From assembly GCA_963855995.1 (NCBI GenBank), contig OY979724.1, positions 8,379,032 through 8,443,031 of the forward strand: DNA of 64,000 nt, written 5' to 3'. Positions within the stretch are counted from its first letter, which is position 1. Each line of letters opens with the position of its first letter. The translations under genes were made by a program, and so were the position numbers. The notes under the pieces are model-generated. The model was given only the letters and a program-made list of their open reading frames with translations, was not told the DNA's origin and made no database searches. Below, piece after piece: positions 1 to 11,000 of the stretch. The DNA comes from Muricea muricata. Lineage: Eukaryota; Cnidaria; Anthozoa; Malacalcyonacea; Plexauridae.

Positions 1-31
1 AATGTGAACTTGCCTAAATGTGTGTTTGCAG

Positions 32-2684
32 ACACCACAGGATGCTGAATGCGATGCTTTTATGAACACTTTCCGTACTAACGTGGAAAAACTGATGGAA
101 AGGATGAAGTACGTGGCAACAAAAGGCAGACATATCTCTAGTGATGCTATTATACAGGTATGGTATTACATCGCATTACATTAGACAATAGATGAAAAAC
201 CACATCGGTACTGTAAGATTTGGTGACAACTTTCTACAAGCTCTGGAAAAGTTGTACGATTTTACTTGAGCAGAACTGTACAGATAAGTGATACACATTG
301 TTCTTTTCATTTAGTCCTTGTTCCAGACAGTGAGTTCAATGCAGCCGCAGTTGATGAATTTCATTGAACAACAAGAACACGAGAAAGGTAAATATTGAAA
401 TACATCTGTCTCAAAGTGTCTTTTCCCTTTCGCTGTAATCAGTTTGATGGACATACCTTGTTCCTCCCCGCTCACCATTTCCATTCACGATATTTCAAAC
501 AAAAAATAATTTGGTAAACGACAGACTGTAGACAACTCTATAGGTGCCCATTTTCTTTGTCCGATGTAAGGTACATAGCATTTACAATCCAAAGTTTCTC
601 AGAGGAGGTGCCTGACCATCCCAGCAGTCAGTGCGCTCCTCCACACGCTTTCCTCCCCAAAATCTATGTATGACCTAAAGGTGTTTCCTGCTTTTCTGTA
701 GACAAGTACGAGGCAATGGAAGAGAAGCTAGGAGTCCTACAGGAGACAAGACGTTCTCTAGACGACGTGCGAGCTCAGAGACGAGAGAAACTTCGTCAGC
801 AAGAACTGGAACAAGACATGTTACGTCGTATGCAGATGGAACAGAAAATGGAGTTGTTAAGGCAACAGAAACAGGAGTATATGCTGTACCAACAACGGCT
901 ACAAACACAACGGCAACAAGCTTTGGAGCAGATCCCTAAAGGTAAGGAAGAGTTCTGGACGCACTGTGCATATACTGCACACGTGTATAGCCAGCATGTG
1001 TGTATGGTGTTGTGGTCATCACTCTTGTCTTCCAAGCTGGGAGGCCTAGGTTCAAGCCCTGGTCGGACCACCACTCAAGGTACCATGATGATGTACCAAG
1101 TGGCTTTATGACGACATAACGACAAGACAGCTGAGCTATATGTTACAATTAGCAGTGTAAATAAATGCCGGTAATAATACGCCCTAATCAAAAAAGCTCA
1201 CTAACTTCGAGAAAATTCAATAAAAGTGAAAATACTGAGCTTAAAACGCTATTTGGTAGCTAACTTTGGTACATAACTACATCAGTCCGAAATGACGGGG
1301 GGAGCAGTATTTAATATTCAGCAGTCAAAATAACAACGCCTTACTGCACATTATCTTTTTCAACTGAGCTGCGCCATGTTTGGTTGGCACGTGACAATCT
1401 CTTTTGAGTTTAGATCAAAATGCCTCCCATCTTACAACCAAGGCGTACAGTAAAGCCTATTCTTCTCTAAAACGTTTTAACTTTATTTTAGATCAAGGCA
1501 TGAACTACGCTGCGACGTCATATGGTGTGTATCAACCTGTTGGTCAAGTACCAGTTATGCCCCCTCCTCAACCCACGTACGCTCCAGCTATGGGTCAACC
1601 GCCACCAAGTCAACCGCCACCAAACTATCAATCTGTTACGCCCACAGTTCAAAAATACCCTCAAGGTACACAAAGACAAGTTCAGCCCCCTTATCAACCT
1701 GGAAACCAGTACGAAGCCCCCACATCCCAATTTCAAAACATGTCGTTGCAAGGGGGTGGACCCTCACCACCTAATCCCGCAATACCTCCAGCTGGTCAAG
1801 CTTATCAGGCAGCAAGTCAACCTCGCCCACAGAACATTGCTACTCAGGGACAGACCACACAGCACATCCAACCTGCTGCACACCTGCAACAAAACCCGCA
1901 ATTTGGGCAGCCCACTCAGGCCAACCAACCCAACCAGTATCAACAAGTTGTGAGTGACGGACCAAGGCAAGGCTACTCCATGGAACCAGATTACCCGTCA
2001 AGCGGACCCATGTCATATCAAGGTCACCCCCCGCCGTCTCAAAACGTGTATGCTCACACCCCTCCATCATCTGGACCACCGTCAATGGAACAATACTCGT
2101 CAGGACCGAGTTCACTGCAAGATAACTTGACTGGAATGCCACCGCCTCAACAAGGCCCACCTCAATTTCAACCAACAACTGGCCCACCGCCTCAACATGG
2201 TCAACCACCTCAACAGTTCCCCCAAGGTCAATCCCCTGTGCCATCACAACAGTTTCAAACACCACAACCCCCACCTACTCAGCAGGGTCAACCATCGCAC
2301 ATCCCATCTCAACAATACCCATCACCACATGGCCCTCAGCCACACGCTGCACCACAAACTCAAGGCCCTCCCTTACAGCAAAACATACCACCTCAAGGCC
2401 CACCTCCACAAAACAATCAGCCACCTCAATATGGTCAGGGACCTCCCTCACAACCACCCCCACAACCCTCAGGGCCACCTTCCATGCAGTATCAAAATCA
2501 GCCGGCAGACCCCAGCTACCAACAGAACTCAGGACAACAGCAATGGGGGCAGGCCCCTGGTGGAAATTACCAGCAAGCCCCACCTCCATCGTATGGTGGT
2601 TATGAACAAACACAGCAGCAGTACGGGCAGCAACAATATTATGAACAGAATCCAGCTGAAGCTCAACTCATTTCCTTTGATTAA
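32..2684 (+). CDS. HGS: HGS/HRS (ESCRT-0 subunit), C-terminal half, 4 exons
   Basis: HGS is the ESCRT-0 subunit that gathers ubiquitinated cargo on early endosomes. Four exons join in phase: 32-157, 315-387, 702-941 and 1492-2684. They encode the helical GAT-like/core region (NVEKLMERMKYV, then SLFQTVSSMQPQL), a charged coiled coil (KMELLRQQKQEYMLYQQRL) and a long Pro/Gln/Tyr-rich low-complexity tail. The protein ends EAQLISFD, the clathrin-box terminus of animal HGS. The N-terminal VHS, FYVE and UIM domains must lie upstream of the window, so the gene is cut by its left edge. Introns have GT/AG ends (GTATGG, GTAAAT, GTAAGG donors). Reading the last exon from any upstream ATG is not needed; its frame is fixed by the phase-1 acceptor before DQGMNY. 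The family assignment is secure from coiled coil plus terminus; exon borders were set by eye. Confidence 0.92.
1003..1080 (+). repeat. tRNA-like (SINE) sequence in HGS intron
   Basis: The intron between the last two HGS exons contains a box-A-like stretch (TGTGGTCATCACTC) and a good box B (GGTTCAAGCCC at about 1050-1060), spaced as in a tRNA gene. The arms do not close into a complete cloverleaf, so a tRNA-derived SINE head is more likely than a functional tRNA. Confidence 0.4.
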
Positions 2685-3251
2685 ACTATTGTAACGCAAC
2701 AATTACTTATATTACTACTTCCTATAACTATTCGGAAATTGATGTCACGATAATATATATAAATTACATAATGCGTTGTTTCAATATCACAGATGTAGCT
2801 CGAGTATAGAATATAGTTTACTAATTAACAATTAGATTACGAGCTCGAGATTTCTATGCGGTGATAGTTGATGAGGGCGAAGCCCGAATCAACTATCAAC
2901 GCATAGAAATCGAGAGCGAGTAATCTAATTGTTTTAGTAGAATCAGAGGTGAAACATGGAATATTCAACAAAAAATTTGATTTTTAAGCAATTTTTTTAA
3001 AAGAAATCTCTACAGGAAGATGATTGTTTCGCTACTCGCTATCTATCGAGGAATAGATAGCGAGTAGAGTAACCAATCAAGTTACAGCATTTGCAATAGT
3101 ATACTAGAATGATTCTACTAATTGTAATTATTATGCATATTTCAAATAAATATTTTAAAAACGACGTGTCCAGAATATTTGAAACCAGTAGAACTTGTCA
3201 CGAATGTTGATCTAAGCTTATTGGTGAGGATAACGGTTGGTTGGAGGAGGA
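2685..3251. other. HGS 3' flank with two hairpins; no gene seen
   Basis: AT-rich DNA. It holds an inverted repeat at 2827-2933 (arms begin AACAATTAGATTAC and end GTAATCTAATTGTT around a GAGGGCGAAGCCC core) and a short perfect hairpin at 3032-3068 built on CTACTCGCTATCTAT. An AATAAA at 3145-3150 could serve HGS. No coding signal was recognised. Confidence 0.6.
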
Positions 3252-3510
3252 TTAATAGTTCTTTATGTTCGCCAACGTTATCGTTGTTTCTTCACACGAG
3301 TGACATTTCAACTTTCGATATCCACATTGTTCGGTTTGATGGTGAACAAGATCTCGTTTGTTTACAGTCGCACCACATGCTTCGTTCGTACAAACGACAG
3401 TAAATCCACAACTATCCTCATGGCGGTCGAGATGTTGTAGTTGTACGATTTCTTGACAACCTCTGTTTTTGTAAAAGCAATGAATTTTTAATTCATTTAT
3501 CACTTCGTGG
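3252..3510 (-). pseudogene. Truncated TRAF-type zinc-finger paralogue
   Basis: The minus strand reads EVINELKIHCFYKNRGCQEI and continues through the TRAF-type zinc fingers to LANIKNY, then stops. It is nearly colinear with the same region of the RING-kelch gene at 4209-5840 (NELKIHCVYNNRGCQEI). The RING finger and all kelch repeats are missing, and one codon of the GFTPVVCTNE stretch is lost (GFTVVCTNE). This looks like a partial duplication left beside the parent gene. It could be transcribed but should not yield a working ligase. Confidence 0.75.
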
Positions 3511-3539
3511 CGTGGAAGCTTATTACAGTGTTCAGACAC

Positions 3540-4208
3540 GTATCAGCACAGCTAACCAACTTTGCCTGTCACGTTAAGCAATGGTTTTGTCTATCTCAAT
3601 CAGTATCAGTAATACAATACGTCATAGCATACGTCAACAAACACGAAAACTACATATAACCAAAATCCTAATTTATGCGAAATTACATGTAAAATTCAAA
3701 GTATCATCCTTTGAATTTTACATGTAATTTCGCATAAATTAGGATTTTGGCTATACAGCCTTGTTTTCGTGTTTGTTGACGCATGCTTTCCGGAAAGGTG
3801 CATTGAAATGGGTCTATTAGTTATATGTAAGACGCGAAGGTACGCATAAATGGTTCGCGTCCTAATTTCTCACAGTTTAGTCTGTTTAATTGTTCGCGAT
3901 TATTCTTATTTCTTGGTCGGTAGTTTAAGCTGCCGCTGTTGCATCATATTGGACTCCATATTTGTTTTAGCTTTCACGCGCATGCGTTCTTCGGATTTTT
4001 AAGTCGCAAATAAAATAAAGACAGCTAAAATACCTGTTCTTACCCAAGAAGCGTCTTTGTACCTTTTATACGGCAAGCTTGCGTCTTACGTAAGTCTGGT
4101 CTTAGTTAGTCGCGAATTTTTCCGGCATAAATAGCTCTAATGTTGTGTTTGTCTATTTAATGTTCGTCTATTCAAACAGCAATGATGCTTTTGTACATTG
4201 TTAATTGT
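3540..4208. other. Intergenic stretch with foldback
   Basis: Contains the foldback at 3627-3786 (listed separately). The remainder is AT-rich, shows no convincing ORF, and ends at the stop codon of the minus-strand RING-kelch gene. Confidence 0.5.
3627..3786. repeat. Foldback (palindromic MITE-like) element
   Basis: Arms of about 75 bases pair around a short TATCATC loop: CCTAATTTATGCGAAATTAC on the left and its complement on the right, extending out to GTCAACAAACACGAAAAC / GTTTTCGTGTTTGTTGAC. Only a few mismatches were seen, near the outer part. No ORF; no clear target duplication found. Confidence 0.8.
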
Positions 4209-5840
4209 TCACACAACAACAGCAGTGTGAAACGATCTTTCTTGAGTCATTTCTGGAAGTTCTTCCCAATTATAACGCTCGAAGTTGAAGCATTCAATCG
4301 ATTTTAGAGCATTGAACTGGTCATCATCTCCTCCCAGTACCACAATGTTGTTTTCAACAACAACTGCAGTACACCCCGATCTCTTACACCTCATTGGTGG
4401 AAGCATATGGCTTCGTTCCGTCTTGACATTGTAAATGATAACTGTATCTAATGCATTGCCATCTTCATCAGCGCCACCAATCACAACAATATTGTCTCCC
4501 CATCTCACAGTTGCCATACCACTGACTTCGTACGGCAGTGTTGCCAGCTGTTTACATTCCTGTGTCATTGTATCAAACAGTACGACACTACTAAGATTGT
4601 CTTCGTAATCCTTAGTTGTACTTCCACCAACGATCAACAAACAGTCGTCAAAGATTTCCATACCGTGACCTAGCCTTGGTTCTGACATTCTGGATAAGGT
4701 CTTCACAGCATACGGAGAAACAAGTAGAACTTCATCAATACGATCAGATACTTTCTCATAACATTCAATGCAACCACCAGAAACATACAAGTGATCGTTA
4801 TACGCCACACTGCTGTGGTAAGCCAACTTAGCAGGTAGTTGAACAGGACAGCCACTCCAGTGTGTGGAGAGATCAGGGTTTGCGTCAATCTTCATTCTAA
4901 TCATGTTCTCGAAAAAGCCATGATCGGTATAGAAACCTCCAGCAGTCACCACGTGATTGTCGTGAACAAATCCAGTCGCTGCAAAACACGCTTCTGGCAT
5001 AGAAGGCAATGGAGCCCACCATTTTTGTGACCAGTTAAAGATCTCTACGGAATTAGTTCCTACGCCTCCAGCAACAAATATTTTGTCCGTATCGCCAGTT
5101 GATGTATTTCTTATTTTTCTTGCGTTGTCTTCGATCCTGTCCTCTATTTTGAGAAGAACATTCTTCATTTGATCAAAACATTCAACTAAAGTTGCCTTCA
5201 ATTCTTTGACCTCATTGCTGACTGTCCCGAACTTTTCTTCCACGTCTGTTTTAATGTCCGCGATTCTTCTTTCAATTTTCGCCTCCATATCCTTTTCACG
5301 TTGTTCCGTGGCAGCTATATTCGTCTCCATTTTGTTCTCTATATTTGCAATTTTCTTCTCCACGTTCGCTAAAGTTATCGTTATTTCTTCGCACGAGTGA
5401 CATTTCAACTTTCGATATTCACATTGTTCGCTTTCATGATGAATAAGATCTCGTTTGTTTACAGTCGCACCACATCCTTCGTTTGTACAAACGACAGGAG
5501 TAAATCCACAGCTATCCTCATGGCGGTCGAGATGTTGTAGTTGTGGGATTTCTTGACAACCTCTGTTGTTGTAAACGCAATGAATTTTTAATTCATTTAT
5601 CACTTCTTTTACCATTCTTTGTGGTTCGGCCAAAGTCTCTACGGTCAGGTCGTCATTACACGCAGGGCATCTTTGTGCATTTCGGAGATGTTGTGTTATA
5701 CAGGAACGGCAGAAACAATGTTGATTTCTCGAACACATGACCGGGTCCTTCAAAACGTTGAAGCAAATCAGACACAGGAAATTTCGATTCACTCTTGTCA
5801 CGAACCTTTCCTCGTCGTAGCCTTGTATGTAAGATGCCAT
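4209..5840 (-). CDS. RING finger, TRAF zinc finger, coiled coil and kelch-repeat protein (putative E3 ubiquitin ligase)
   Basis: Single-exon ORF of 543 aa starting at MASYIQGYDEERF (5840). Order of parts: C3HC4 RING at residues about 23-62 (CLIC ... HCFCRSC ... CPAC); TRAF-type Cys/His zinc fingers about 85-150 (NNRGCQEI, CGFTPVVC, CEYRKLKCHSC); a coiled coil about 160-250 rich in E and K (ANVEKKIANIENKMETN); then kelch-like blades about 260-543 with repeated GG motifs (VAGGVG, VTAGGF, VSGGC, IVGGS, VIGGADEDG, VLGGDDD). RING plus TRAF fingers imply E2 binding and ubiquitin transfer; the beta-propeller would select substrate. The frame stays open 24 codons further upstream, but the MASYIQ start is preferred because the RING follows at normal spacing. 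A truncated paralogue lies just downstream (3252-3510). Substrate unknown. Confidence 0.88.
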   Translation of the reverse strand: MASYIQGYDEERFVTRVNRNFLCLICFNVLKDPVMCSRNQHCFCRSCITQHLRNAQRCPACNDDLTVETLAEPQRMVKEVINELKIHCVYNNRGCQEIPQLQHLDRHEDSCGFTPVVCTNEGCGATVNKRDLIHHESEQCEYRKLKCHSCEEITITLANVEKKIANIENKMETNIAATEQREKDMEAKIERRIADIKTDVEEKFGTVSNEVKELKATLVECFDQMKNVLLKIEDRIEDNARKIRNTSTGDTDKIFVAGGVGTNSVEIFNWSQKWWAPLPSMPEACFAATGFVHDNHVVTAGGFYTDHGFFENMIRMKIDANPDLSTHWSGCPVQLPAKLAYHSSVAYNDHLYVSGGCIECYEKVSDRIDEVLLVSPYAVKTLSRMSEPRLGHGMEIFDDCLLIVGGSTTKDYEDNLSSVVLFDTMTQECKQLATLPYEVSGMATVRWGDNIVVIGGADEDGNALDTVIIYNVKTERSHMLPPMRCKRSGCTAVVVENNIVVLGGDDDQFNALKSIECFNFERYNWEELPEMTQERSFHTAVVV

Positions 5841-5912
5841 ATTTGGTATTTCACGTCGTTTTTGTCGAGGTTCTTGTCTCGTAATAATGAAGAAAATCTG
5901 TATTGACTTCAA

Positions 5913-6650
5913 TCTCCCTGTTGTACAACCATCTGTATATAGATATCGAAATCTTTAACAAAATTATTTGTTTAAAGCAACAGACAAATAACGCTTCCCC
6001 ATATAAAAGCTTTTGAGCGTTTTTTCCAGACAGGAAGTTAAAATCATATCATATTCCATGTGTTGTGATTAAAGGTCATACATAACCTTATCAGAAAAAT
6101 ACTGTCTTTCCATTGGTTACATCTTGTTGACAAGAATGCCTAATTTCAAAATATGGAAATGAGTTCCAAGAAAATAATTGGAATACCAGAAAATTTGAAC
6201 ACCCACTCATATATACGCCACATATTAAATATTTGTAATAAAAAGCTAACAAACACTAACACTTCTCGACATATCTATGCGTCTTATTCATACACCTAAA
6301 GTCTTGGTTTCCAGCACAAAACAGCAGTGCTTTTTGTCTAAAAATTTCGAGTTCATTCCAACTTCTCTCAACTAACCATCATGTTGCATTTGAAAAAATA
6401 CCTCCAGAGTGTCTGTTTTAACGAGAGCATAACAGTGAAAATGTTTATTGGGCACCGCATTATGTGTCCGTAATGCCGTGATAGCGCGAGTCTGTAACAG
6501 CGAGAGCTATTGCAATAGAATTGCACTCTCCTCCACAGAGGCTTTTTTGATCTCTTAAACTAGCACCTCCTCATTAGTCTTACATGACTTTTCTAAAGAT
6601 AATGAGGTTCACGGAGGATTGTGGGAAGTGTAAGTACTAGCTGCCATTAC
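5913..6650. other. No gene seen (5' flank of the RING-kelch gene)
   Basis: AT-rich DNA upstream of the minus-strand RING-kelch gene. Only short random ORFs. No repeat or motif was recognised apart from general low complexity. Confidence 0.5.
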
Positions 6651-6689
6651 CAGAAAATGCCAGCAACATAAATGACCATTGCTTGCACT

Positions 6690-8081
6690 TTCATTTGTAC
6701 ATGGAAGCGCATAGGAGAAAGCTCAGTCACATTTTGCTGACCTATAAGACAAGAAAGAAGAAACGTTTTGGTATTGAAACATTTATTTAGATTGGTTGTC
6801 AAAATCTGTCGGTCAATGTTGGCTTTACCTTTGTCCAAGTCAAGCCTTGATTGATTAACACAAGCATTTCAAAACAACTATTTTGTGTGTGATTCCACGT
6901 TATATATTGTGTAAAATATAGTCTTCATGACCCCGATTATTATAAGCTCTCGTCTCTCGATTGTTTCACCAGACTAAGATGAAAATAGCTACATGCAAAT
7001 CCAAAAGCGCTTGAACCTCCCAGGCATAAGACACCACCAGCAATGCATAAAACACAACAGACATAAGGCTACATAGGCAGAAAACAGAAACAAAAACAGA
7101 GGCAGAAAGTGTACGCTGCAAAAAGACCGAAGACAAAACAAAATGATGTACATGCAATGCATAAAAGCCAACACCTGCCCACTACAGACATAAGGCCGTA
7201 TGGTAAGGGTCATGGCTAAAGGGGATAAACGAGAGGTAGGTTTTCAAGATGGCGGCTGTTTTTCAAGATTCTTAAAACGAGAACGAATCAACAACCAGAC
7301 ATTTATAGCATTCCTAAAGCTTATCCTAGCCCTAACCCTAAACCTAACCACAATTTAGGAATGCTATAAATGTCTGGTTGTTGATCCGTTCTCGTTTTAA
7401 GAATCTTGAAAAATAGCCGCCATCTTGAAAACCTACCTCTCGTCCATCCCCTTTAGCCATGACCGTATGGTAAGTTGGGAGGGATAGGACGCCCAAACTG
7501 CATACTCGTTCCCAGGTCTTTTAGGCAACGCAGTTAGCCAGCCAATAAGGCCTGGGAACAAGGATGCCTAATCATTTTAATATTAGATAAACAATAAAAC
7601 ATTAGAAGATGCCTAAGCACTTTAAGAACAATAAAGTCGCTTCGTAAAGAATATCATAAGCTATTATTGCTCTCGCGTATTTTGAAATCCCTGGTAAAAC
7701 ACTCCCACTTGTTTATGTAGTGTCAAGTGTCATCCTAGTTAGTACTCTATCAGGTTTAAAGCCACCTCACATGACTTATTATGATTGACATAATATTTAA
7801 ACTCGAGCAGGAGTGCTTTATAAGATATATAGAACGCGAGGCACAGCCGAGTGGTTTATTTCTGATAAAGCACGAATTGCGAGTATTTTAAATGACTTCT
7901 AAAACGATCGATTTAATTTACCCACCTTGTCTGTTTTTAGCGAAAGAATTTTCAAAATCGATGTTGTGTAAGCCTAGAAAATCGAGGCAAAAGTCTTGTG
8001 AAAATCTACGTGTGTTTTATCACATATAAAAACTTCTTCACGGCTATGATTTCCTTTGTGTTTTTCTCATGAATTATTAAT
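6690..8081. repeat. Upstream duplicated block, NLR copy 1
   Basis: Colinear with 29490-30799 upstream of NLR copy 2. Shared landmarks include AAGCTCAGTCACATTTTGCT, the run beginning CCAGGCATAAGACACCACCA, and GAGGCACAGCCGAGTGGTTT. The block lies directly before the 2A exon in both copies, so the duplication carried the probable promoter as well as the gene. Copy 1 is interrupted by the MITE at 7208-7464, which copy 2 lacks. Confidence 0.85.
7208..7464. mobile_element. 257-bp palindromic MITE, 10-bp target duplication
   Basis: The ends begin GGTCATGGCTAAAGGGGAT, with inverted arms of roughly 105 bases that include TTTTCAAGATGGCGGCT. The loop contains telomere-like CCCTAACCCTAAACC. It is flanked by GTATGGTAAG at 7198-7207 and 7465-7474. 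The paralogous position near 30050 reads ATATGGTAAGTTGGGA with no insert, which is an empty site. A 9-10 bp duplication suggests a MuDR-like mobiliser; the superfamily is inferred. Confidence 0.9.
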
Positions 8082-8098
8082 ATGTTTTTGAGACTTCC
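8082..8098 (+). other. Candidate first coding exon, NLR copy 1
   Basis: ATG TTT TTG AGA CTT CC followed by GTATAAAC would end in phase 2, exactly what the 2A exon needs (MFLRLP then LICLVALV). The matching place in copy 2 (30800-30822) also offers an ATG and a phase-2 GT donor (MFLKHPYM). The donors are weak, so this is a suggestion only. Confidence 0.3.
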
Positions 8099-11000
8099 GT
8101 ATAAACATACCAATAAATACACCATAAAAGCCTTAAACTATAAAAGCCTTGAACCACAAAAACTATCCGCGCATCTGTCCGGTAAACCTGTTTGACATAT
8201 CCATATTTTCCACCAAACCACACTCCATTACTATAGTATTTTTTTATTGGCAGGTTGATTTGTCTTGTTGCTCTTGTATCAGCAGTTCTTACAAGTTCTG
8301 TATTTGTCTTGGACCTTACTCAATTTGGAGACGTTGAAAAAAATCCTGGTCCAAATTCAGGTAACCGATTTTCTACTTATGGGTAGCTACATTCAGTAAT
8401 TTATATGAAAGATAGCCGTGATCCCATAAGTGAAATTGATACCGGACATGGAATGGGCGGCCACAGGGGAATCAATGGAATTTATAGAAAGGTTAACGGA
8501 AAATGTTTTTTATATATACGAGCTGGCATAACCGACAAACTGGACGCGTTGGATAGAGGATGGAGTTTCCTTATTTTGAGGAAATACTGAACTTTATTTA
8601 AACACGGTAGACTCATCAGGATTTATAGACTACAATGCATAGATACGCACATACAATTACAATATTACGAACTAAAAATCAACAGTGCTACTAAAGCAAA
8701 CATTTATATATTACACCTGATTCTCATGAGTGCCGTGATATATCTATATACAATTAAAAAATTAAAATTATAATTGAAAAAAGTCGATAAGATATAGGAT
8801 AACGTATGGAATTTTCTGTGTCCGCGTTTGCCATGTCCGCGTTTTCCATGCCCACGTTTTCCATGTCCGCGTTTTCCATGTCTGCGTGCCCATGTCCGCG
8901 TTTTCCAGGTTACCTTTTGTAATGTAATGGCAAAGAAACCCTGCGATAGTAAGTGTCCCTTGAGACCACTAATTTTGAATGTAAAGCTGTAAACCTGATG
9001 AAAATAGAGTTAGTTTTGCCGGCACACAAGGAAACTTGTCACGAATAAAAAGTACGCGCGACAAGCGTGCTCGTGTGCGGCGACCTTAAGCAGGGCGCTT
9101 ACTTTCGAGACCCTATAGTATATGTTAAACAGTTTGTAATTATGTCTCATTGAGCGACAGTTGTAAAATATTTTCTAGATCAAAGATACAAGTTCCATCT
9201 CCTTACTCCAGATGATTTTGAAAATGTTGCTGCCATTGTACTGAAGCATGAATATGGAAGACCATTTCATGTGCACAAGGCAGGACGGGATGGGGGTGTT
9301 GATGGTCAGGCATCGAATATTGGTCTGTTGACAAATGAGAAGATAATCGTTCAGGTAAAACACACCAGCAACGAATTGGAAACATTAAAAGACGGCACAC
9401 GGAAAAATGTATTTGAAATGGAAAAACCAAAAGTGGAGAAACTGGTCAAGGAAAACGGGCTGGAAACATATGTTATTTTTACAAATTTTCAATTACCTGC
9501 TGGTCAAGCTCAGCATCTTGAGGAATGTTTTACAGAAGCTGGCGCAAAAAAGGTCGAGGTTTTTGGATATGAAACAGTGTGTAATTTGCTGACTGGGTCA
9601 CTAATTTTAGAAGCAACATTAATCGCTCGTTATCCAGTTATCGACCCTAGGCCTATCAAAACCAACATCAATATCTATGATCAGCGCACCATCCTACCTT
9701 CAAACGAAGAACGACCATCGCCACCTAAACGCTTAAAGTTAGAACCAGACATAAAAGGTACAGTTCTTAATCTTCAAAAGTTTTTGTTCTTAAATTATGC
9801 AACATTGAACAAAAACTTTCTTCAAAAGTTTTTCTTTAACGTTGCAGAATTTCTAAAAGGTAAATGTGTCTTAACTTGAGTGGAAATCATTTCAAAATTC
9901 AAGCCGGGAACAGTTGGGAGAATTTTGTCAATTATACAAGTCCCCGGGCAGGTAGCGAAGTATCGAACATAAAAGCGCACGAATAACCAAACATAAATAA
10001 GAAATAAATAATAAAAACATAACTACACATAAACGACGCTGCTCTTGTGGTCAGAGCATTGAAACGGAATTGCAAAGGTAAAGAAGGTTCAATTCCTGCC
10101 GGAGTAAAAATGGATTCGACGTCAAAGAACTCGGAGGAATTCTACTGCCAAATCAAAAACTCTTATTTGAAATTGTTAAAAGTGTATAATTTTGCAGCAA
10201 TTTTCTCTTGCTTATGCTCTTAGCGAAAATAATTCGCGTTTTTGCTGTGCGCCTGATTGTATTCTTTTTGATCATTTTGAATTCATTATTATTATAGCGA
10301 TTGTGATTTAAGTTAGCTCGATCCAATTGATCCACTGTAATATATATTTGAAAGGCTTGCCCTCCATTGTTTCTAAATGTAGGGTTTAAGGACCAGCCAT
10401 AAAGTAAAAGGGGGCTGGGCAGCGAAAATAGGAGTGGGTCACTATTTTTGGGCACGGTTCTCAAAGGGGAACAGAAAAGTTAGGTACAAAAGGTTAGGTA
10501 CAGGGTGGGTCATGTAAAATTATGCAGAAATTTATGCATATCCAGCCAAGCCATCTCTAACTTTATGATCGGTCCCTTTTTTTGGTTGAATACTTACTAA
10601 TAGATAATACCTGATTTGAACAATATATACTACATAATGATGGGCTTGGACTCTGATTTAGACTTGGATATAAGACTTGAACTTGAGAATGTCGGGCTTT
10701 CAAATTCAAGAGACTTGCACTTGTAAATACTGGAATTTTTCTCAACTGTTTCTGCCTTGAATTTCGACATGTGTATGATCTCCACTTGAATTCAGACACA
10801 TTTACCCTTTAGAAGTTTTTGTTCCAGTTTGGCTCGACCAACAATGTACGAAAGCTGAGGAGAGAATTTTATCTTTTAACTCCGGACTTCGTACTGTTTG
10901 TACTTAAATTAAAAACTGAAGTATATTCGTTGTGCATACGGCCATAAGTAAGGAATGACAGTGTTCATTGAAAATTTAAGGTTTATGATCTGTTGGGCGA

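Noticed and set aside
796..1074. Minus-strand ORF opposite the HGS coiled-coil exon
   Set aside because: Shadow of the HGS exon and following intron; no motif and no splice support.
1518..2694. Several ORFs overlapping the Pro/Gln-rich HGS exon in other frames and on the other strand
   Set aside because: Low-complexity CCA/CAA coding keeps other frames open by composition; the HGS frame ends in the conserved LISFD.
8149..8337. ORF overlapping the 2A exon in another frame
   Set aside because: Begins at a TTG, not preserved in frame in copy 2; the 2A frame is the conserved one.
8405..8590. 61-codon ORF downstream of the 2A exon
   Set aside because: No counterpart after the 2A exon of copy 2; intronic.
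9175..9430. Minus-strand ORFs opposite the Mrr exon (also 33353-33608)
   Set aside because: Mirror images of the conserved nuclease exon; no independent motif.
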